A DNA stretch of 64,000 nucleotides from Nitrosomonas sp. PY1 (GCF_022836435.1 NZ_BQXC01000001.1:2120121-2184120); one strand, 5' to 3'; positions 36,427 through 46,452 are shown, counted from the first letter of the stretch. A program made the numbers and translations. The notes: a model not told the origin generated them from the letters alone.

Positions 36427-37251
36427 TTAAATACTAGCTCCGACAATGGTCATAACATCGACCGCTTCTAAATTTAAGAGCTGCGCAATTTCTTCATAAT
36501 CATCAGGTAATGCTGCATCATCCCAGCCATTAGCAGAGTGCCTAGCCAGATTCACTGCAAGAATCACGTTGCGAACCCTTTGTTGGTCTTGATTGTTGTC
36601 ATCGGTCAATGCAATGAGCAGTTCAGGGAGTTCCCATTTAGTAGCGAGTTCTAATTGCAATTGATTAAGAGTAAACCCTAGGATATTTTGTTGCGCTGCA
36701 GCGCTCCTCATTGATTTATCTTTAATTTGCAGTTGTTTGATTTGTAACATTTCCTTCGGTGAGAAACACCACATTAATATCTCCGCAATATCATGCAAAA
36801 ACGCCGCAATACGAATTTCTTCATAATGCAAATCGTGTAACCGAACGGCCCAATCAAAAGCATACTTTGAAGCAATATTGGCACGATGAACGGTTTTAAG
36901 TAGATAAACCAAAGCGGATGTGTTACTGCTTTGAGTCAAGATTTCTTCAACTAGAGGCTGAGCAGGTACTTGTTCAAGTGTCGTTTCCAATCCGAGCATC
37001 AATGCAATTTGTTCAACTTCAAACACATCGTGCTTTTGTGAGAGATGCTTATGTGATTGCATATATCGCAATAACTTTACCATCATAAAAGGATCATTTT
37101 TGACTATTTGGGCAAAAGCACGCGCATTCATATGTTGTGCATCTTGCTGGAATTTAGAGAGACTACGAGCTGTTTGCTTAAGGACGGGAATTTCAGCAAA
37201 AGTAAGAAAATCGACCCATTCTGATAATTTTCTTGGCTTATCTTGAGACAT
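36427..37251 (-). CDS. HDOD-domain protein
   Basis: A 274-residue protein with an HDOD domain, a relative of HD phosphohydrolases found in signalling proteins. It has ILKQTARSLSKFQQDAQHMN at the start, then FMMVKLLRYMQSHK and LHDIAEILMWCFSP, which keeps the HD pair in that loop. Whether it is catalytic is unclear. It is convergent with the cyclase gene; its end is 29 bases from the cyclase stop. Confidence 0.82.
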   Translation of the reverse strand: MSQDKPRKLSEWVDFLTFAEIPVLKQTARSLSKFQQDAQHMNARAFAQIVKNDPFMMVKLLRYMQSHKHLSQKHDVFEVEQIALMLGLETTLEQVPAQPLVEEILTQSSNTSALVYLLKTVHRANIASKYAFDWAVRLHDLHYEEIRIAAFLHDIAEILMWCFSPKEMLQIKQLQIKDKSMRSAAAQQNILGFTLNQLQLELATKWELPELLIALTDDNNQDQQRVRNVILAVNLARHSANGWDDAALPDDYEEIAQLLNLEAVDVMTIVGASI

Positions 37252-37333
37252 ACTGAACTCCTAATATTGAATAACTTATCAAATCCTACGACACTCCTTA
37301 ATCAATATTTAGGAAACAATGTCTTATAAATCC

Positions 37334-37933
37334 CTAGTTAGTCAATTTGCCGTTTAACATTTCCAACACTGCACCAATTCTCGTATATCGAATCCGTGTA
37401 ATTCCCCCATTATTCACTTTGATCAGATAGAGATTTTTAGGAGAAATATCAAGTATTTGAGCAATAATGGCACGAATAACACCAGCATGAGTCACTATCA
37501 ACACATGATTATTTCGATGACGTTCGACAATTTCTTGATAAGCAAGGCTGACTCGATCAATAAAATCACCTAGAGGTTCAGCACCGTCCGGACGTTGCTT
37601 GACCGGATCACCGATAAAGGCGCTATACTCTGCGGCACGATCAATTTTTACAGCATCATGACTCAACCCTTCCCACACACCGAAGCCTACTTCTTTAAAA
37701 CGCGACTCGACCGTTACGTCAATCCCGTAACGCTCCCCTAATTCATGCGCAAATACTTGGCAACGTTGCAGCGGTGACGTAATAATATGATCCCATGTAT
37801 TACATGCCCCAACTCCGCTCCACATTTGGGACCAACCTTTTTCAGTTAGTGGGTCATCAATAGCATAACCGCGGTAGCGATGCCCGCCGACTGGTTCTCC
37901 GTGACGAATCAAATCAATTATGGTACTAGGCAT
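37334..37933 (-). CDS. histidine phosphatase, CobC-like paralogue
   Basis: A 199-residue phosphoglycerate-mutase-type phosphatase with RHG in DLIRHGEPVGG, the SPLQRC motif and the second histidine in LIVTHAGVIR. It resembles the operon-borne cobC at 5182-5787 in length and layout (FKEVGFGVWEGLS versus FQEIHFGDWENRS). Far from the cobalamin operon, its substrate is unknown and may not be alpha-ribazole phosphate. Confidence 0.82.
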   Translation of the reverse strand: MPSTIIDLIRHGEPVGGHRYRGYAIDDPLTEKGWSQMWSGVGACNTWDHIITSPLQRCQVFAHELGERYGIDVTVESRFKEVGFGVWEGLSHDAVKIDRAAEYSAFIGDPVKQRPDGAEPLGDFIDRVSLAYQEIVERHRNNHVLIVTHAGVIRAIIAQILDISPKNLYLIKVNNGGITRIRYTRIGAVLEMLNGKLTN

Positions 37934-37969
37934 AACAATTCCAAGACACCCATGAATAACAAAGAAAAT

Positions 37970-38794
37970 TTACTCTTGGAATCGAGCGAAGTTCCCTAGT
38001 TTAACAGTTCGGTCATTCGTTTTACTGGCAACACTGCGCGCAATTTTAACGTACTCAGCATACTCTAATTCATCTTCTTCATGGATCGGTGCAGACATAA
38101 CGAAATCCGCATGACGGCGCGCCTCTTTCGCTTGGCCTTCGTCATATAATAGGTCGGCATAAAAGGCCCTAGTAATGACATCTTTAGGAAATAATTCATA
38201 CGCTCGTTGTAAATGCATCAGCGCTTTCTGGTTACTACCGAAACTAACTGGAAAACCAGGAAGCAAATGATAAATACGACCCAATGCACGATGCGCACCC
38301 GCATTCTCATAAGTTTCATCCAACATAATAACTTTCAATAGCAGTCCTTCCATAGACCGTATTAAACGTAACGCATTGAGCATACCGCTATCTTCCGCTA
38401 TTTTCCCCATCGTAACCGCCTTCCAGAAAAGACCTCGAACATCATTAGCATTCAGTGCAAGTGCCCGATTAGCAGTGGCAATACAGTTTTCAAGCAACTC
38501 CATCCGACGCTGCTTATTTACTTCAAGCTGTGCACGCATATACTCTAAGCGTGAAAGTTCAGCGATAGCCTCAGAATCCTTTGACTCTTGCGTTAAACCC
38601 CGCAACCACTGAATCGTTTCGAGCAATAAAGGTGTATCAACAGCATAACGCCATGCTGCCCATTCGATCTTTTGTTTGTTTTCAGGTGTCAATAAGGTTG
38701 CCGAGGATTGTGCATTACCGACTGGAATCCACAAAGAATAAAATAACCCAATAAAAGCAAAGGTATATTTTAGAATATGCAATGATTCTTTCAT
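37970..38794 (-). CDS. exported TPR-like protein
   Basis: A 274-residue protein with a signal peptide (cleavage near GNAQSS) and helical repeats with Ala/Leu patterns (TANRALALNANDVRGLFWKA, HLQRAYELFPKDVITRAFYA) like tetratricopeptide units of TatT/TRAP-associated proteins. It probably acts as a periplasmic scaffold. Same strand as the phosphatase gene and separated by 36 bases, so they may be one operon. Confidence 0.72.
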   Translation of the reverse strand: MKESLHILKYTFAFIGLFYSLWIPVGNAQSSATLLTPENKQKIEWAAWRYAVDTPLLLETIQWLRGLTQESKDSEAIAELSRLEYMRAQLEVNKQRRMELLENCIATANRALALNANDVRGLFWKAVTMGKIAEDSGMLNALRLIRSMEGLLLKVIMLDETYENAGAHRALGRIYHLLPGFPVSFGSNQKALMHLQRAYELFPKDVITRAFYADLLYDEGQAKEARRHADFVMSAPIHEEDELEYAEYVKIARSVASKTNDRTVKLGNFARFQE

Positions 38795-39781
38795 AGCTTT
38801 GATAAAAATAAACGTGTCATCGAATCAATCACTCAATAAAATGCAGCCTTGAATGGCTATTCTACGATATATGTTCATTATGTCGAGAGATTTCATTTAT
38901 ACTGAAAAAGGAGGGCTCACAAACTCCCCAAGTAATTAATATTCGTTTAATCGAATGTCTTACTGAAAAATTCATACATTATCGCATCAATATACTGGTT
39001 TTTATCTTTTCAAAGATATGCGCTGCCAGTGTAACAATCAGTATTCAGCTTTGCTGCTTCAGTATACCTATTTATTTTGTGGCTTCAAATCCATCCACAC
39101 TCGCATATTATTACGATCTGCCAAAATTAAAAGACTGAGATAAAATCCACTAATTATCTCCACGCATCACTGCAAGCCAATGTAAGTTTATAACCTAGAC
39201 CTCATCTTCGCTGCACTGATCGATTAAGAAACTTTTCTATCTTCAACCAATAACACGCGCATCCGACAACTATCTTTGATTGATAATACAACCACACCAG
39301 ATTGCCGCAGTCTTTCCCTACCGAATCAATTCATTTTGTTTAAGCGATATACAAGCAAGAAATCACAAGAATTACGCAATCAATTGATTAATATATATTT
39401 ACTCATGACGCGATAACAAATTGCGAGTCCTCGGAAATGCCACTATCGATATTATCAGTAAACTTCAGGAATTTTCTCTTAGCTTTGAAACGGAAAAACC
39501 ACTCTATTCATAGATTACAGTTTGCAAATCAAATGAATAATTCACGATCACCAATGACATGCAACAACATTTCTTTAACAAAATAAATAACAAAGAGATA
39601 ATCAACTTGTTCTACGCCAAGAATGATGTCATCAAAAATTTACCGCACCTCGTCCGGCAGGAATTTCTGGGTTAGAATGAGCCAGATACTCTTTTGAAGG
39701 ATGCGGTTCCTCACAAACGCCACATTTTCATGGACAGTAACTCATAAACCATATAAATAATCTGCGGAAAAACCCTTACTC
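38795..39781. other. long gap with possible decayed coding DNA
   Basis: About 990 bases with no intact gene. Around 39550-39735 a plus-strand frame reads INNKEIINLFYAKNDVIKNL and, after a stop, LLKDAVPHKRHIF, which has the look of a degraded gene. A preceding stretch at about 39415-39515 also reads open for 30 codons. I cannot assign a family. The rest is AT-rich without repeats. Confidence 0.4.
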
Positions 39782-40258
39782 ATGATCAAATGGATCTTAG
39801 TCATCACGATTCTAGCCCTCATTGTACTTTCATCCCGTTTCAGGAGATTTGCAGTAATATTCATCTTGATAGCATCAATCCTGGGTATATCGTTATGGCA
39901 ATATCAAGAATATGAGAGAAACAAATCGAAAAGCAGTATTCTTCCTTCAGAATTGACTCTACAAAATATGGAATTCAAGCCTTTGGATAAGAATCACGAA
40001 TTCCAAATGACAGGCCTAATCATCAACAACTCCGAGAAATATACTTTAAAGAGCATTACACTGACCGTAACAACGCAAGAATGCAATACCGATCGAACTA
40101 ACTGCTTGACTGTTTCGGAGCAACAAGAAAATGTGTACATTACAGTACCGCCCCATCAAGCAAGATATTTTAAGAAAGATATCTATTTATATTCCAATCA
40201 AGATGTTAAAAATGATCTTATCTGGGGCCATTCGATTCGCTATGCGATTTCGGAGTAA
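39782..40258 (+). CDS. hypothetical membrane-anchored protein
   Basis: A 158-residue protein with two hydrophobic stretches at about 3-17 and 23-42, then an extracytoplasmic beta-rich domain (FQMTGLIINNSEKYTLKSIT, LTVTTQECN, YITVPPHQARYFKKDIYL) resembling FxLYD-type or late-embryogenesis-like modules. Two cysteines (QECNTDRTNCL) are eight residues apart. No family name can be given with confidence. Confidence 0.7.
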   Translation: MIKWILVITILALIVLSSRFRRFAVIFILIASILGISLWQYQEYERNKSKSSILPSELTLQNMEFKPLDKNHEFQMTGLIINNSEKYTLKSITLTVTTQECNTDRTNCLTVSEQQENVYITVPPHQARYFKKDIYLYSNQDVKNDLIWGHSIRYAISE

Positions 40259-40394
40259 TCGCCATGCTGTAATCGCCTCACCATTTTAAGCAGATTTTGC
40301 TGACTGAAGGATTAATCTAGAAACCACGTTATCCACAGCCTTTTTGCATTCCTTTGTTTGATATACTGTTTGATTTGCAAGTGGGTCAATCGTC

Positions 40395-41624
40395 ATGTCG
40401 ACAGTCAAAGTGGAATTTAAGAACCTACAGGGCGATCTCCTGTCCGGTTTATTGGAAACACCTTCAAGTGAAACTCAAGCATATGCGCTATTTGCCCATT
40501 GCTTCACATGCTCTAAAAATAGCCTAGCTGCAGCAAGAATTGCTAAAGCCTTGGCAGATCAGGGAATAGCAGTTCTACGTTTTGATTTCACTGGAATAGG
40601 TAATAGCGAAGGAGATTTTTCGGATACCAATTTTTCTTCCAATTTAGAAGATCTAATAGCTGCTGCTGACTATCTTGAGCAACACTATGCAGCTCCAGAA
40701 TTGCTGATTGGACACAGCCTTGGCGGCGCAGCAGTGCTCGCCGTTGCTCAAAAACTCCCATCTGTCAAAGCAGTATCCACTATTGGTGCGCCAGCAACCG
40801 CCCAGCACGTTCAGCATATTTTTCCTGATGGTTATGAAAAATTAAAAGAGCAAGCTTCAATTCAGGTAAAACTTGGCGATCAGCGTTTTAAAATTCACCA
40901 GCAGTTTTTTACAGATTTAGAAAATTATAACTCCGTAGCATATATCGAGAAGCTTAGAAAGGCCCTGCTAATATTCCATTCTCCGCTGGATAATGTCGTT
41001 TCCATTGATGAAGCTGCGAGAATTTATAGTGCAGCAAAACACCCCAAAAGCTTCGTGTCGCTTGACCAAGCCGACCATTTGCTTACACGACCAGAAGATT
41101 CGAGTTATGTCGCCGTTGTTTTGGCTTCGTGGGCCAGTCGCTATTTGACACAATCGGCTGATGCTCGGTCAGAAAATTCAACAGTCACTGCAATTGAACC
41201 GGGAACTGTGATTATTCGTGAATATGACAAAAAATTCACTCGTGAAATCCTAACACAGCACCATCGATTAATCAGTGACGAACCGATAGCAGTGGGAGGG
41301 TCTGATTTAGGATTGAATCCATATGAATTATTGTTGTCTGCATTGGGGAGTTGTACATCGATGACTTTGCGTATGTATGCCAATCACAAAAATATAGATC
41401 TTCAAGATATTCAGGTTGAGCTTCGCCATAACCGTGTACACACTGAGGATTGTATTAATTGCGATAAAGCTTTGAACATGATTGATATAATTACGCGAAA
41501 AATCACTCTAAAAGGGGAATTGGATCAACAACACCGTAAGCGTCTACTGGAGATTGCCAATCGTTGCCCAGTACACAAAACGTTACAAAATAAAATTCAA
41601 ATTAATACTGAGTTAGCCAACTAA
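40395..41624 (+). CDS. bifunctional alpha/beta hydrolase-OsmC fusion
   Basis: The 409-residue protein joins an N-terminal alpha/beta hydrolase (about 1-255; nucleophile in IGHSLGGAAV, FAHCFTCSKNS oxyanion region, DQADHLL near the catalytic His) to a C-terminal OsmC-like domain (about 265-405). The OsmC part has its two reactive cysteines in ALGSCTSMTLR and IANRCPVHK. OsmC proteins reduce organic peroxides, so the fusion may hydrolyse and detoxify a lipid-derived peroxide; that joint role is inference. The gene is followed 10 bases later by an Hsp15-like gene. Confidence 0.9.
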   Translation: MSTVKVEFKNLQGDLLSGLLETPSSETQAYALFAHCFTCSKNSLAAARIAKALADQGIAVLRFDFTGIGNSEGDFSDTNFSSNLEDLIAAADYLEQHYAAPELLIGHSLGGAAVLAVAQKLPSVKAVSTIGAPATAQHVQHIFPDGYEKLKEQASIQVKLGDQRFKIHQQFFTDLENYNSVAYIEKLRKALLIFHSPLDNVVSIDEAARIYSAAKHPKSFVSLDQADHLLTRPEDSSYVAVVLASWASRYLTQSADARSENSTVTAIEPGTVIIREYDKKFTREILTQHHRLISDEPIAVGGSDLGLNPYELLLSALGSCTSMTLRMYANHKNIDLQDIQVELRHNRVHTEDCINCDKALNMIDIITRKITLKGELDQQHRKRLLEIANRCPVHKTLQNKIQINTELAN

Positions 41625-41634
41625 TCACACAAAA

Positions 41635-42039
41635 ATGCCAGTTGATCACGATATAGAAAAACAGCGCATTGATAAATGGCTTTGGGTCGCGCGTTTTTTT
41701 AAAACACGTTCACTCGCATCGGAAGCGGTTGAACGTGGACGCATCACACTCAATGGAGACCGAATTAAACCAGCCAAGCAAATCTCATCAGGTGATATTC
41801 TGATAGTACGTATCGAGAGTTATTCCTACGAAATTAAAGTATTAGGATTATCCGGCCAGAGAAAATCCGCGATGGAAGCCCAGAAACTCTACCTTGAAAC
41901 GGATACGAGTCGAGAACAAAGAGAATTATTATCGGCCCGTCTAAAAGCACAACCACCACTATTTTATAACAAAGGGCGACCCACTAAGCGTGACCGGCGT
42001 GACATAGAGCGATTTTTTACAAATCAAGAGGATACTTAA
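41635..42039 (+). CDS. hslR: S4-domain RNA-binding protein, Hsp15-like
   Basis: A 134-residue protein with an N-terminal S4 RNA-binding domain (RIDKWLWVARFFKTRSLASE, then RGRITLNGDRIKPAKQI) and a basic C terminus (KGRPTKRDRRDIERF). Hsp15 binds stalled 50S subunits carrying nascent chains and helps recycle them after heat stress. It probably shares an operon with the hydrolase-OsmC gene just upstream. Confidence 0.88.
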   Translation: MPVDHDIEKQRIDKWLWVARFFKTRSLASEAVERGRITLNGDRIKPAKQISSGDILIVRIESYSYEIKVLGLSGQRKSAMEAQKLYLETDTSREQRELLSARLKAQPPLFYNKGRPTKRDRRDIERFFTNQEDT

Positions 42040-42106
42040 ATTGTGCAGATCCAGCGAAGAACGCAATTATTCAAACAAATCTCATTTTTAATATAAACCC
42101 AACTAT

Positions 42107-42895
42107 ATGATGGAAAATAAAACCTTTAATTTGAGCAAAGATGAATTAATGCAACAATCATTTGCACAAATGGATGTACACCTGCAAAACGCACATTATA
42201 GTCAAGCGCAAAAATTAGCATTAACTTGCCGTATTTTATTTGATAATGGCCATGATTCTGGGCTGGCTGGACAAATTACCGCGCGCGGTGAAATGCCAGG
42301 TACTTACCTAACGCAACGCTTGGGTTTAGGGTTTGACGAAATTTGTGCAAGCAATTTATTACTTGTCAACGAAGACTTGGAGGTTATTGAGGGAGATGGC
42401 ATGGCTAATCCAGCCAACCGCTTCCATTCGTGGCTATATCGTGCCAGACCGGATGTACAGTGCATCATACACACGCATGCAATTCATGTCGCAGCGCTTA
42501 GCATGCTAGAAATTCCGTTAGAGATCTCACATATGGATAATTGCGTACTTTATGATGATATTGCTTTTTTACCCACTTGGCCTGGAGTTCCTGTGGGAAA
42601 TAATGAAGGAGAATTAATTTCTCAGGCAATTGGGCATAAAAAAGCGCTTTTACTTGCACACCATGGATTATTAATTGCTGCCTCGAGTATTGAAGAAGCA
42701 TGCATATTAGCACTCGCTTTTGAAAGAGCAGCTCGAATGCAACTATTAGCTACAGCTGCCGGAAAGATTCAACCTATAGATCCAGAGTTAGGACAAGAAG
42801 CACGTGATTGGATTTTGCGTGGACAACGTTGCGCGGTAAGCTTTGCTTATTATGCACGACGTAGTTTGCGTAAAAATATAGAATGTTTAGACTAA
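42107..42895 (+). CDS. class II aldolase/adducin family protein
   Basis: A 262-residue protein with the zinc-binding layout of L-fuculose-1-phosphate-type aldolases: HTHAIHVAALS (His-x-His), a later His in LLAHHGLLIAA, and an N-terminal LACRILFDNGHDSGLAGQI-like stretch (here LTCRILF then GLAGQITAR). The substrate is unknown; several betaproteobacterial members are annotated only as aldolase. Start ATG at 42107 or the next codon. Confidence 0.85.
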   Translation: MMENKTFNLSKDELMQQSFAQMDVHLQNAHYSQAQKLALTCRILFDNGHDSGLAGQITARGEMPGTYLTQRLGLGFDEICASNLLLVNEDLEVIEGDGMANPANRFHSWLYRARPDVQCIIHTHAIHVAALSMLEIPLEISHMDNCVLYDDIAFLPTWPGVPVGNNEGELISQAIGHKKALLLAHHGLLIAASSIEEACILALAFERAARMQLLATAAGKIQPIDPELGQEARDWILRGQRCAVSFAYYARRSLRKNIECLD

Positions 42896-43006
42896 AGCTC
42901 TCTTTGAAATGAAATAAATTAGCAGCGAAGACGAGACGTATTTATATTTCGATAATAAAGAATTGTTTGTACCGATAGAACGTTTCGGTTAGAATTCCTC
43001 GTTCCC

Positions 43007-43083
43007 AGGCGCGTAGCTCAGTTGGTTAGAGCACCACCTTGACATGGTGGGGGTCGTTGGTTCGAGTCCAATCGCGCCTACCA
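43007..43083 (+). tRNA. tRNA-Val (anticodon GAC)
   Basis: A full cloverleaf of 77 bases including an encoded CCA. The acceptor AGGCGCG pairs with CGCGCCT, the anticodon stem CCACC/GGTGG encloses TTGACAT, and the T loop reads GGTTCGAGTCC. Its last 15 bases recur at 58244-58258, which marks the insertion site of the genomic island. Confidence 0.97.
43069..43083 (+). repeat. left attachment repeat within tRNA-Val
   Basis: The last 15 bases of the tRNA gene, identical to 58244-58258. The element keeps the tRNA gene intact on this side, with the integrase gene starting 165 bases further on. Confidence 0.88.
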
Positions 43084-43118
43084 AATCAAATTCCGCAGCA
43101 ATCCAAGATCATCCATAA

Positions 43119-43144
43119 GCCCGTTTAAATACGGGGGTTTTTAT
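43119..43144 (+). terminator. terminator-like hairpin after tRNA-Val
   Basis: CCCGT pairs with ACGGG around TTAAAT, followed by GGTTTTTATTG. Because it lies inside the island boundary, the inserted element supplies the terminator for the tRNA. The stem is short. Confidence 0.55.
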
Positions 43145-43196
43145 TGTTTTAGCATCCGTAATAATCCGCAACGATTCTATTGCATCCAGTATCAAG

Positions 43197-43220
43197 TGGG
43201 GGTATAAATATGGGGTACAT
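43197..43220. repeat. conserved block upstream of integrase
   Basis: TGGGGGTATAAATATGGGGT followed by ACAT. Nearly the same block (one base shorter) lies at 58161-58184 near the right end in the same orientation. Its placement at both island ends suggests a binding site for the integrase or a regulator of excision. Confidence 0.7.
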
Positions 43221-43247
43221 CTTAAAATATAAGAAACGATACCCCCA

Positions 43248-44510
43248 ATGGATGTTGTAAATACCACCAGTCAAGGATCTGAAGGAAGGACTAGCAAGTC
43301 AGACCTTACTGATACTGCTATTCGTAATGCCAAACCCGGAGATAAACCCCGAAAGCTGGCAGACAAAAAAGGGCTGTTTCTGCTTATTCATCCAAATGGA
43401 TCTAAGTATTGGCGATTGAAATATCGATATGGGGGCAAAGAAAAGATGCTTGCCCTTGGTGTTTATCCCGATGTTGGTTTAAGAGAAGCACGCGATCGTA
43501 GAGATGAAGCACGTAAGCTGCTGGCTAATGGGGTTGATCCAGGCATTGTCAAGAAGCAGTCAAAGCAATCAATCAGAGAATCTATTGAAAACAGTTTTGA
43601 AGCAATAGCCAGAGAATGGTTTGCGAAATATTCTACTGGATGGAGTAGTGAACATAGTGAGAAAACCATACGACGTTTGGAACGCGATATTTTCCCATGG
43701 ATTGGCGGTCGACCAATTGCAGAAATAACCGCCCCTGAATTGTTAACTGTGGTGCAGAGGATAGAAAATCGGGGCGCATTAGAAACTGCCCACCGTGCAC
43801 TGGGAAGCTGCGGGAAGGTATTTCGCTATGCTATATCTACTCAGCGCGCTGTGCGTGATCCATCGGCGGATTTACGAGGCGCATTACCACCGTTTAAGAG
43901 TAAGCATCATGCCAGCATTACTGATCCTAAAGCTATCGGTGAATTGCTGCGAGCCATACAAGGATATAAAGGTTCATTTGTTACTAGGTGCGCTCTGCAG
44001 CTCGCACCATTACTTTTTATTCGACCCGGAGAATTGCGCCGGGCCGAGTGGTGTGATTTTGATTTAGATGCATGTGAATGGAGAATTCCGGCACTTAAAA
44101 TGAAAATGAAAGCTGTCCACATCGTGCCACTCTCTAAACAATCTATTTACATCCTTAAGGAATTACATTCATTTACAGGGCATGGCCGCTATTTATTTCC
44201 AAGCGTTAGAACACCTGATCGATCATTGTCAGAAAATACCGTGAATGCTGCTTTACGTCGACTAGGATATGAAAAGGATCAGATGACAGGACATGGTTTT
44301 AGAAGTATGGCCAGTACAATACTGAATGAACAAGGCTGGAATTTTGATGCTATTGAACGTCAGCTTGCTCACTCCGAACGCAATACAGTTAGGGCAGCAT
44401 ATAACTATGCTGAGTATTTACCTGAACGTAGGAAGATGATGCAGCACTGGGCTGATTATCTTGAGTCACTACAAATTGGCGCTTCAATCATTCCAAAGCT
44501 CCTTACATAA
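43248..44510 (+). CDS. tyrosine-type site-specific integrase, P4 family
   Basis: The 420-residue protein has the DUF4102 N-terminal arm-binding domain (LTDTAIRNAKPGDKPRKLAD), a SAM-like core-binding domain (about 120-210) and a catalytic domain with the first Arg in RPGELRRAEW, HGFRSMAS, the late His in LAHSE and the tyrosine in YAEYLPERR. Integrases of this type insert elements into tRNA 3' ends, as here. A conserved GGGGGTATAAATA block just upstream of its start recurs at the other end of the island and may be a regulatory or arm site. Confidence 0.95.
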   Translation: MDVVNTTSQGSEGRTSKSDLTDTAIRNAKPGDKPRKLADKKGLFLLIHPNGSKYWRLKYRYGGKEKMLALGVYPDVGLREARDRRDEARKLLANGVDPGIVKKQSKQSIRESIENSFEAIAREWFAKYSTGWSSEHSEKTIRRLERDIFPWIGGRPIAEITAPELLTVVQRIENRGALETAHRALGSCGKVFRYAISTQRAVRDPSADLRGALPPFKSKHHASITDPKAIGELLRAIQGYKGSFVTRCALQLAPLLFIRPGELRRAEWCDFDLDACEWRIPALKMKMKAVHIVPLSKQSIYILKELHSFTGHGRYLFPSVRTPDRSLSENTVNAALRRLGYEKDQMTGHGFRSMASTILNEQGWNFDAIERQLAHSERNTVRAAYNYAEYLPERRKMMQHWADYLESLQIGASIIPKLLT

Positions 44511-44523
44511 CTAGTTTTCTCGA

Positions 44524-44601
44524 CCACAAAGAAATCACAAGCATTTGATTTACATATATCGACAATGAACGAAAAAGCTCGAAAACATAGTTGTATAGGG
44601 G
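44524..44601. repeat. dispersed repeat, inverted relative to 13140-13225
   Basis: It is the reverse complement, with a few changes, of the repeat at 13140-13225, reading AATCACAAGCATTTGATTTA and onward to AAAACATAGTT. Here it lacks the TTTGCAAAAGGTCTC tip and continues differently, so it is a broken copy. Confidence 0.75.
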
Positions 44602-44659
44602 AATTTTTCAACGTTCAGTAAATTGGCTTGATTTTCTGAATCACTACTTTTTTATTCCA

Positions 44660-44782
44660 CCCCTTCATTTTTTAGTAGGGCAAGTAGGGCGGAGTCCTTG
44701 AAACCATTATCATTGCTTGATTATAGCCGCCCTACTTTTTCAAAGTTACCACCTAAAGCAGTAGGGCGTGCCCTACTTTTAG
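44660..44782 (-). repeat. inverted partial copy of island gene 57171-57818
   Basis: The reverse complement of this stretch matches 57240-57366 at roughly nine bases in ten, including AGTAGGGC and GCCCTACT repeats and TCAAGCAATGATAATGGTTT. One of the GCCCTAC units of the right-hand copy is missing. It contains no intact gene. It may be a relic of a related element or of a duplication. Confidence 0.85.
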
Positions 44783-45189
44783 AGGAGATTCTTGGATTTT
44801 TCTCTTATATTACTCTCCTGTTTTTAGTGATTCCGGTATCGATTCAGGCTTATTTAACGAGATCCTTGCAAAATCCCATTTCTTAAATGCTTAAAAATTT
44901 CTTTTTGAATTGCAGTATAAAAACACATCTCTTTGATCGATCTCTCGATCCACATTAACAACACAATTAGTACATTTTTTAGCATTGACTAGTACAAATG
45001 TTCCTAGGATTAGGAGTTCTGAAGCATTATTATGACTCCCCCGGATTTTTCTTTGACTTTCATTCCATTTGCAACGTGGAGGGTCGTATGTGCAACCTAT
45101 GTAACAGGATTTGGGCTATCTTCATTCTTTTTGTGGATTTGAATCGCCCCGAGTTTTGAGGAGGCTCTAAATCTTGAGAGAATGGAGCC

Positions 45190-45513
45190 ATGAACAAATC
45201 AAATAAATTTTCCCCCGAAGTCAAAGAACGAGCAGTTCGTCTGGTGCAAGAGCATCGCAGTGAGTATTCTTCGCTGTGGGCAACGATAGAATCGATAGCG
45301 CCGAAGATTGGCTGCACACCGCCGACATTGCATGATTGGGTAAAGAAGCATGAGATCGACACAGGCCTGCGAGATGGCATCACCAGTGAAGAGCGTCAGC
45401 ATATCAAAGCACTGGAACGTGAAGTCAAGGAATTACGTCGCGCCAATGAAATTCTGAAACTGGCCAGTGCTTTTTTCGCCCAGGCGGAGCTCGACCGCAA
45501 ACTCAAATCCTGA
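45190..45513 (+). CDS. IS3-family transposase OrfA
   Basis: A 107-residue protein with an N-terminal helix-turn-helix ([36 protein letters not shown]) and a C-terminal leucine-zipper coiled coil ([20 protein letters not shown]). It binds the element's ends. Its stop lies at the point where the OrfB frame opens, so OrfAB is expected by minus-one frameshifting. TTGAGAGAATGGAGCC precedes the ATG. Confidence 0.93.
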   Translation: MNKSNKFSPEVKERAVRLVQEHRSEYSSLWATIESIAPKIGCTPPTLHDWVKKHEIDTGLRDGITSEERQHIKALEREVKELRRANEILKLASAFFAQAELDRKLKS

Positions 45514-46418
45514 GGTCATTCATCGATCGGCATCGCGACACCCACGGGGTCGAGCCGATCTGCAAGGTATTGCAGGTTGCCCCGTCAGGATATCGACGTC
45601 ACGCTGTCGAGCTGCGTAATCCGGCATTGCGCTGTGCCCGAGCTATTCGCGATGATGAGCTGATGCCGCAGATACAACGAGTCTGGCAGGTCAACCTGCA
45701 GGTTTATGGTGCCAACAAGGTATGGCGGCAACTCAAGCGCGAAGGGATGCTGGTAGCTCGCTGCACAGTAGAACGGCTGATGAAACGGTTGGGGCTGGAA
45801 GGTGTGCGGCGCGGCAAGATTGTCCGCACGATAGTTCCTGACAGGGGGCTGCCATGCCCACTGGATCGCGTGAACCGGCAATTCAAGGCGGATCGCCCAA
45901 ACCAGTTGTGGGTGTCGGATTTTACTTATGTTTCCACCTGGCAAGGTTGGCTATATGTCGCGTTCGTCATCGACGTGTTTGCCCGGTACATCGTGGGTTG
46001 GCGCGTCAGTTCCAGCATGCACACGGACTTCGTACTGGATGCACTGGAGCAGGCTTTATACGCTCGGCAACCGGAGCTAGGTGCCTTGACTCATCACAGC
46101 GACAGGGGTTCCCAGTATGTTTCTATCCGTTATACGGAGCGGCTTGTCGAGGCTGGAATAGAACCGTCAGTAGGAAGCCGTGGCGATAGTTACGACAACG
46201 CACTGGCCGAAACGATTAATGGGCTGTACAAGGCTGAATTGATTCACAAACGAGGGCCTTGGAAAAACAGGGAATCTGTTGAATTGGCGACGTTAAACTG
46301 GGTATTCTGGTTCAATCGCCAGCGTTTGCTGGGATCTATCGGCTATATACCGCCGGAAGAAGCTGAGGCACAATACTACCGGCAGTTAGCCAACTCGGAT
46401 TCTGCCAGTGTTACTTAA
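45510..46418 (+). CDS. IS3-family transposase OrfB (DDE integrase core)
   Basis: The frame opens at the OrfA stop and has no ATG; a TTG at 45570 is available, but expression as an OrfA-OrfB fusion by frameshifting is usual for the family. The HTH_21 region ([20 protein letters not shown]) is followed by the DDE catalytic core: Asp in LWVSDFTYV, Asp in [12 protein letters not shown] and Glu in [14 protein letters not shown]. All three acidic residues are present, so it is probably active. Confidence 0.92.
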   Translation: MRSFIDRHRDTHGVEPICKVLQVAPSGYRRHAVELRNPALRCARAIRDDELMPQIQRVWQVNLQVYGANKVWRQLKREGMLVARCTVERLMKRLGLEGVRRGKIVRTIVPDRGLPCPLDRVNRQFKADRPNQLWVSDFTYVSTWQGWLYVAFVIDVFARYIVGWRVSSSMHTDFVLDALEQALYARQPELGALTHHSDRGSQYVSIRYTERLVEAGIEPSVGSRGDSYDNALAETINGLYKAELIHKRGPWKNRESVELATLNWVFWFNRQRLLGSIGYIPPEEAEAQYYRQLANSDSASVT

Positions 46419-46452
46419 ACCAAATAGCCTCCACAGAATCCGGGGCGATTCA

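Larger units (their letters stand above)
45140..46452 (+). mobile_element. IS3-family insertion sequence, apparently complete
   Basis: Imperfect terminal inverted repeats start TGAATCGCCCCG and end CGGGGCGATTCA, with further matching bases inside (GAGGAGGCT versus AGCCTCCAC). Two overlapping frames encode OrfA and OrfB of an IS3 transposase. The size of about 1.31 kb is normal for the family. I could not define a clear target duplication. It lies inside the island, adjacent to a cut-off gene fragment at 46453-46543. Confidence 0.88.

Noticed and set aside
5182..37933. The two histidine phosphatases considered as one duplicated operon piece
   Set aside because: They are 32 kb apart with different neighbours and only family-level similarity.
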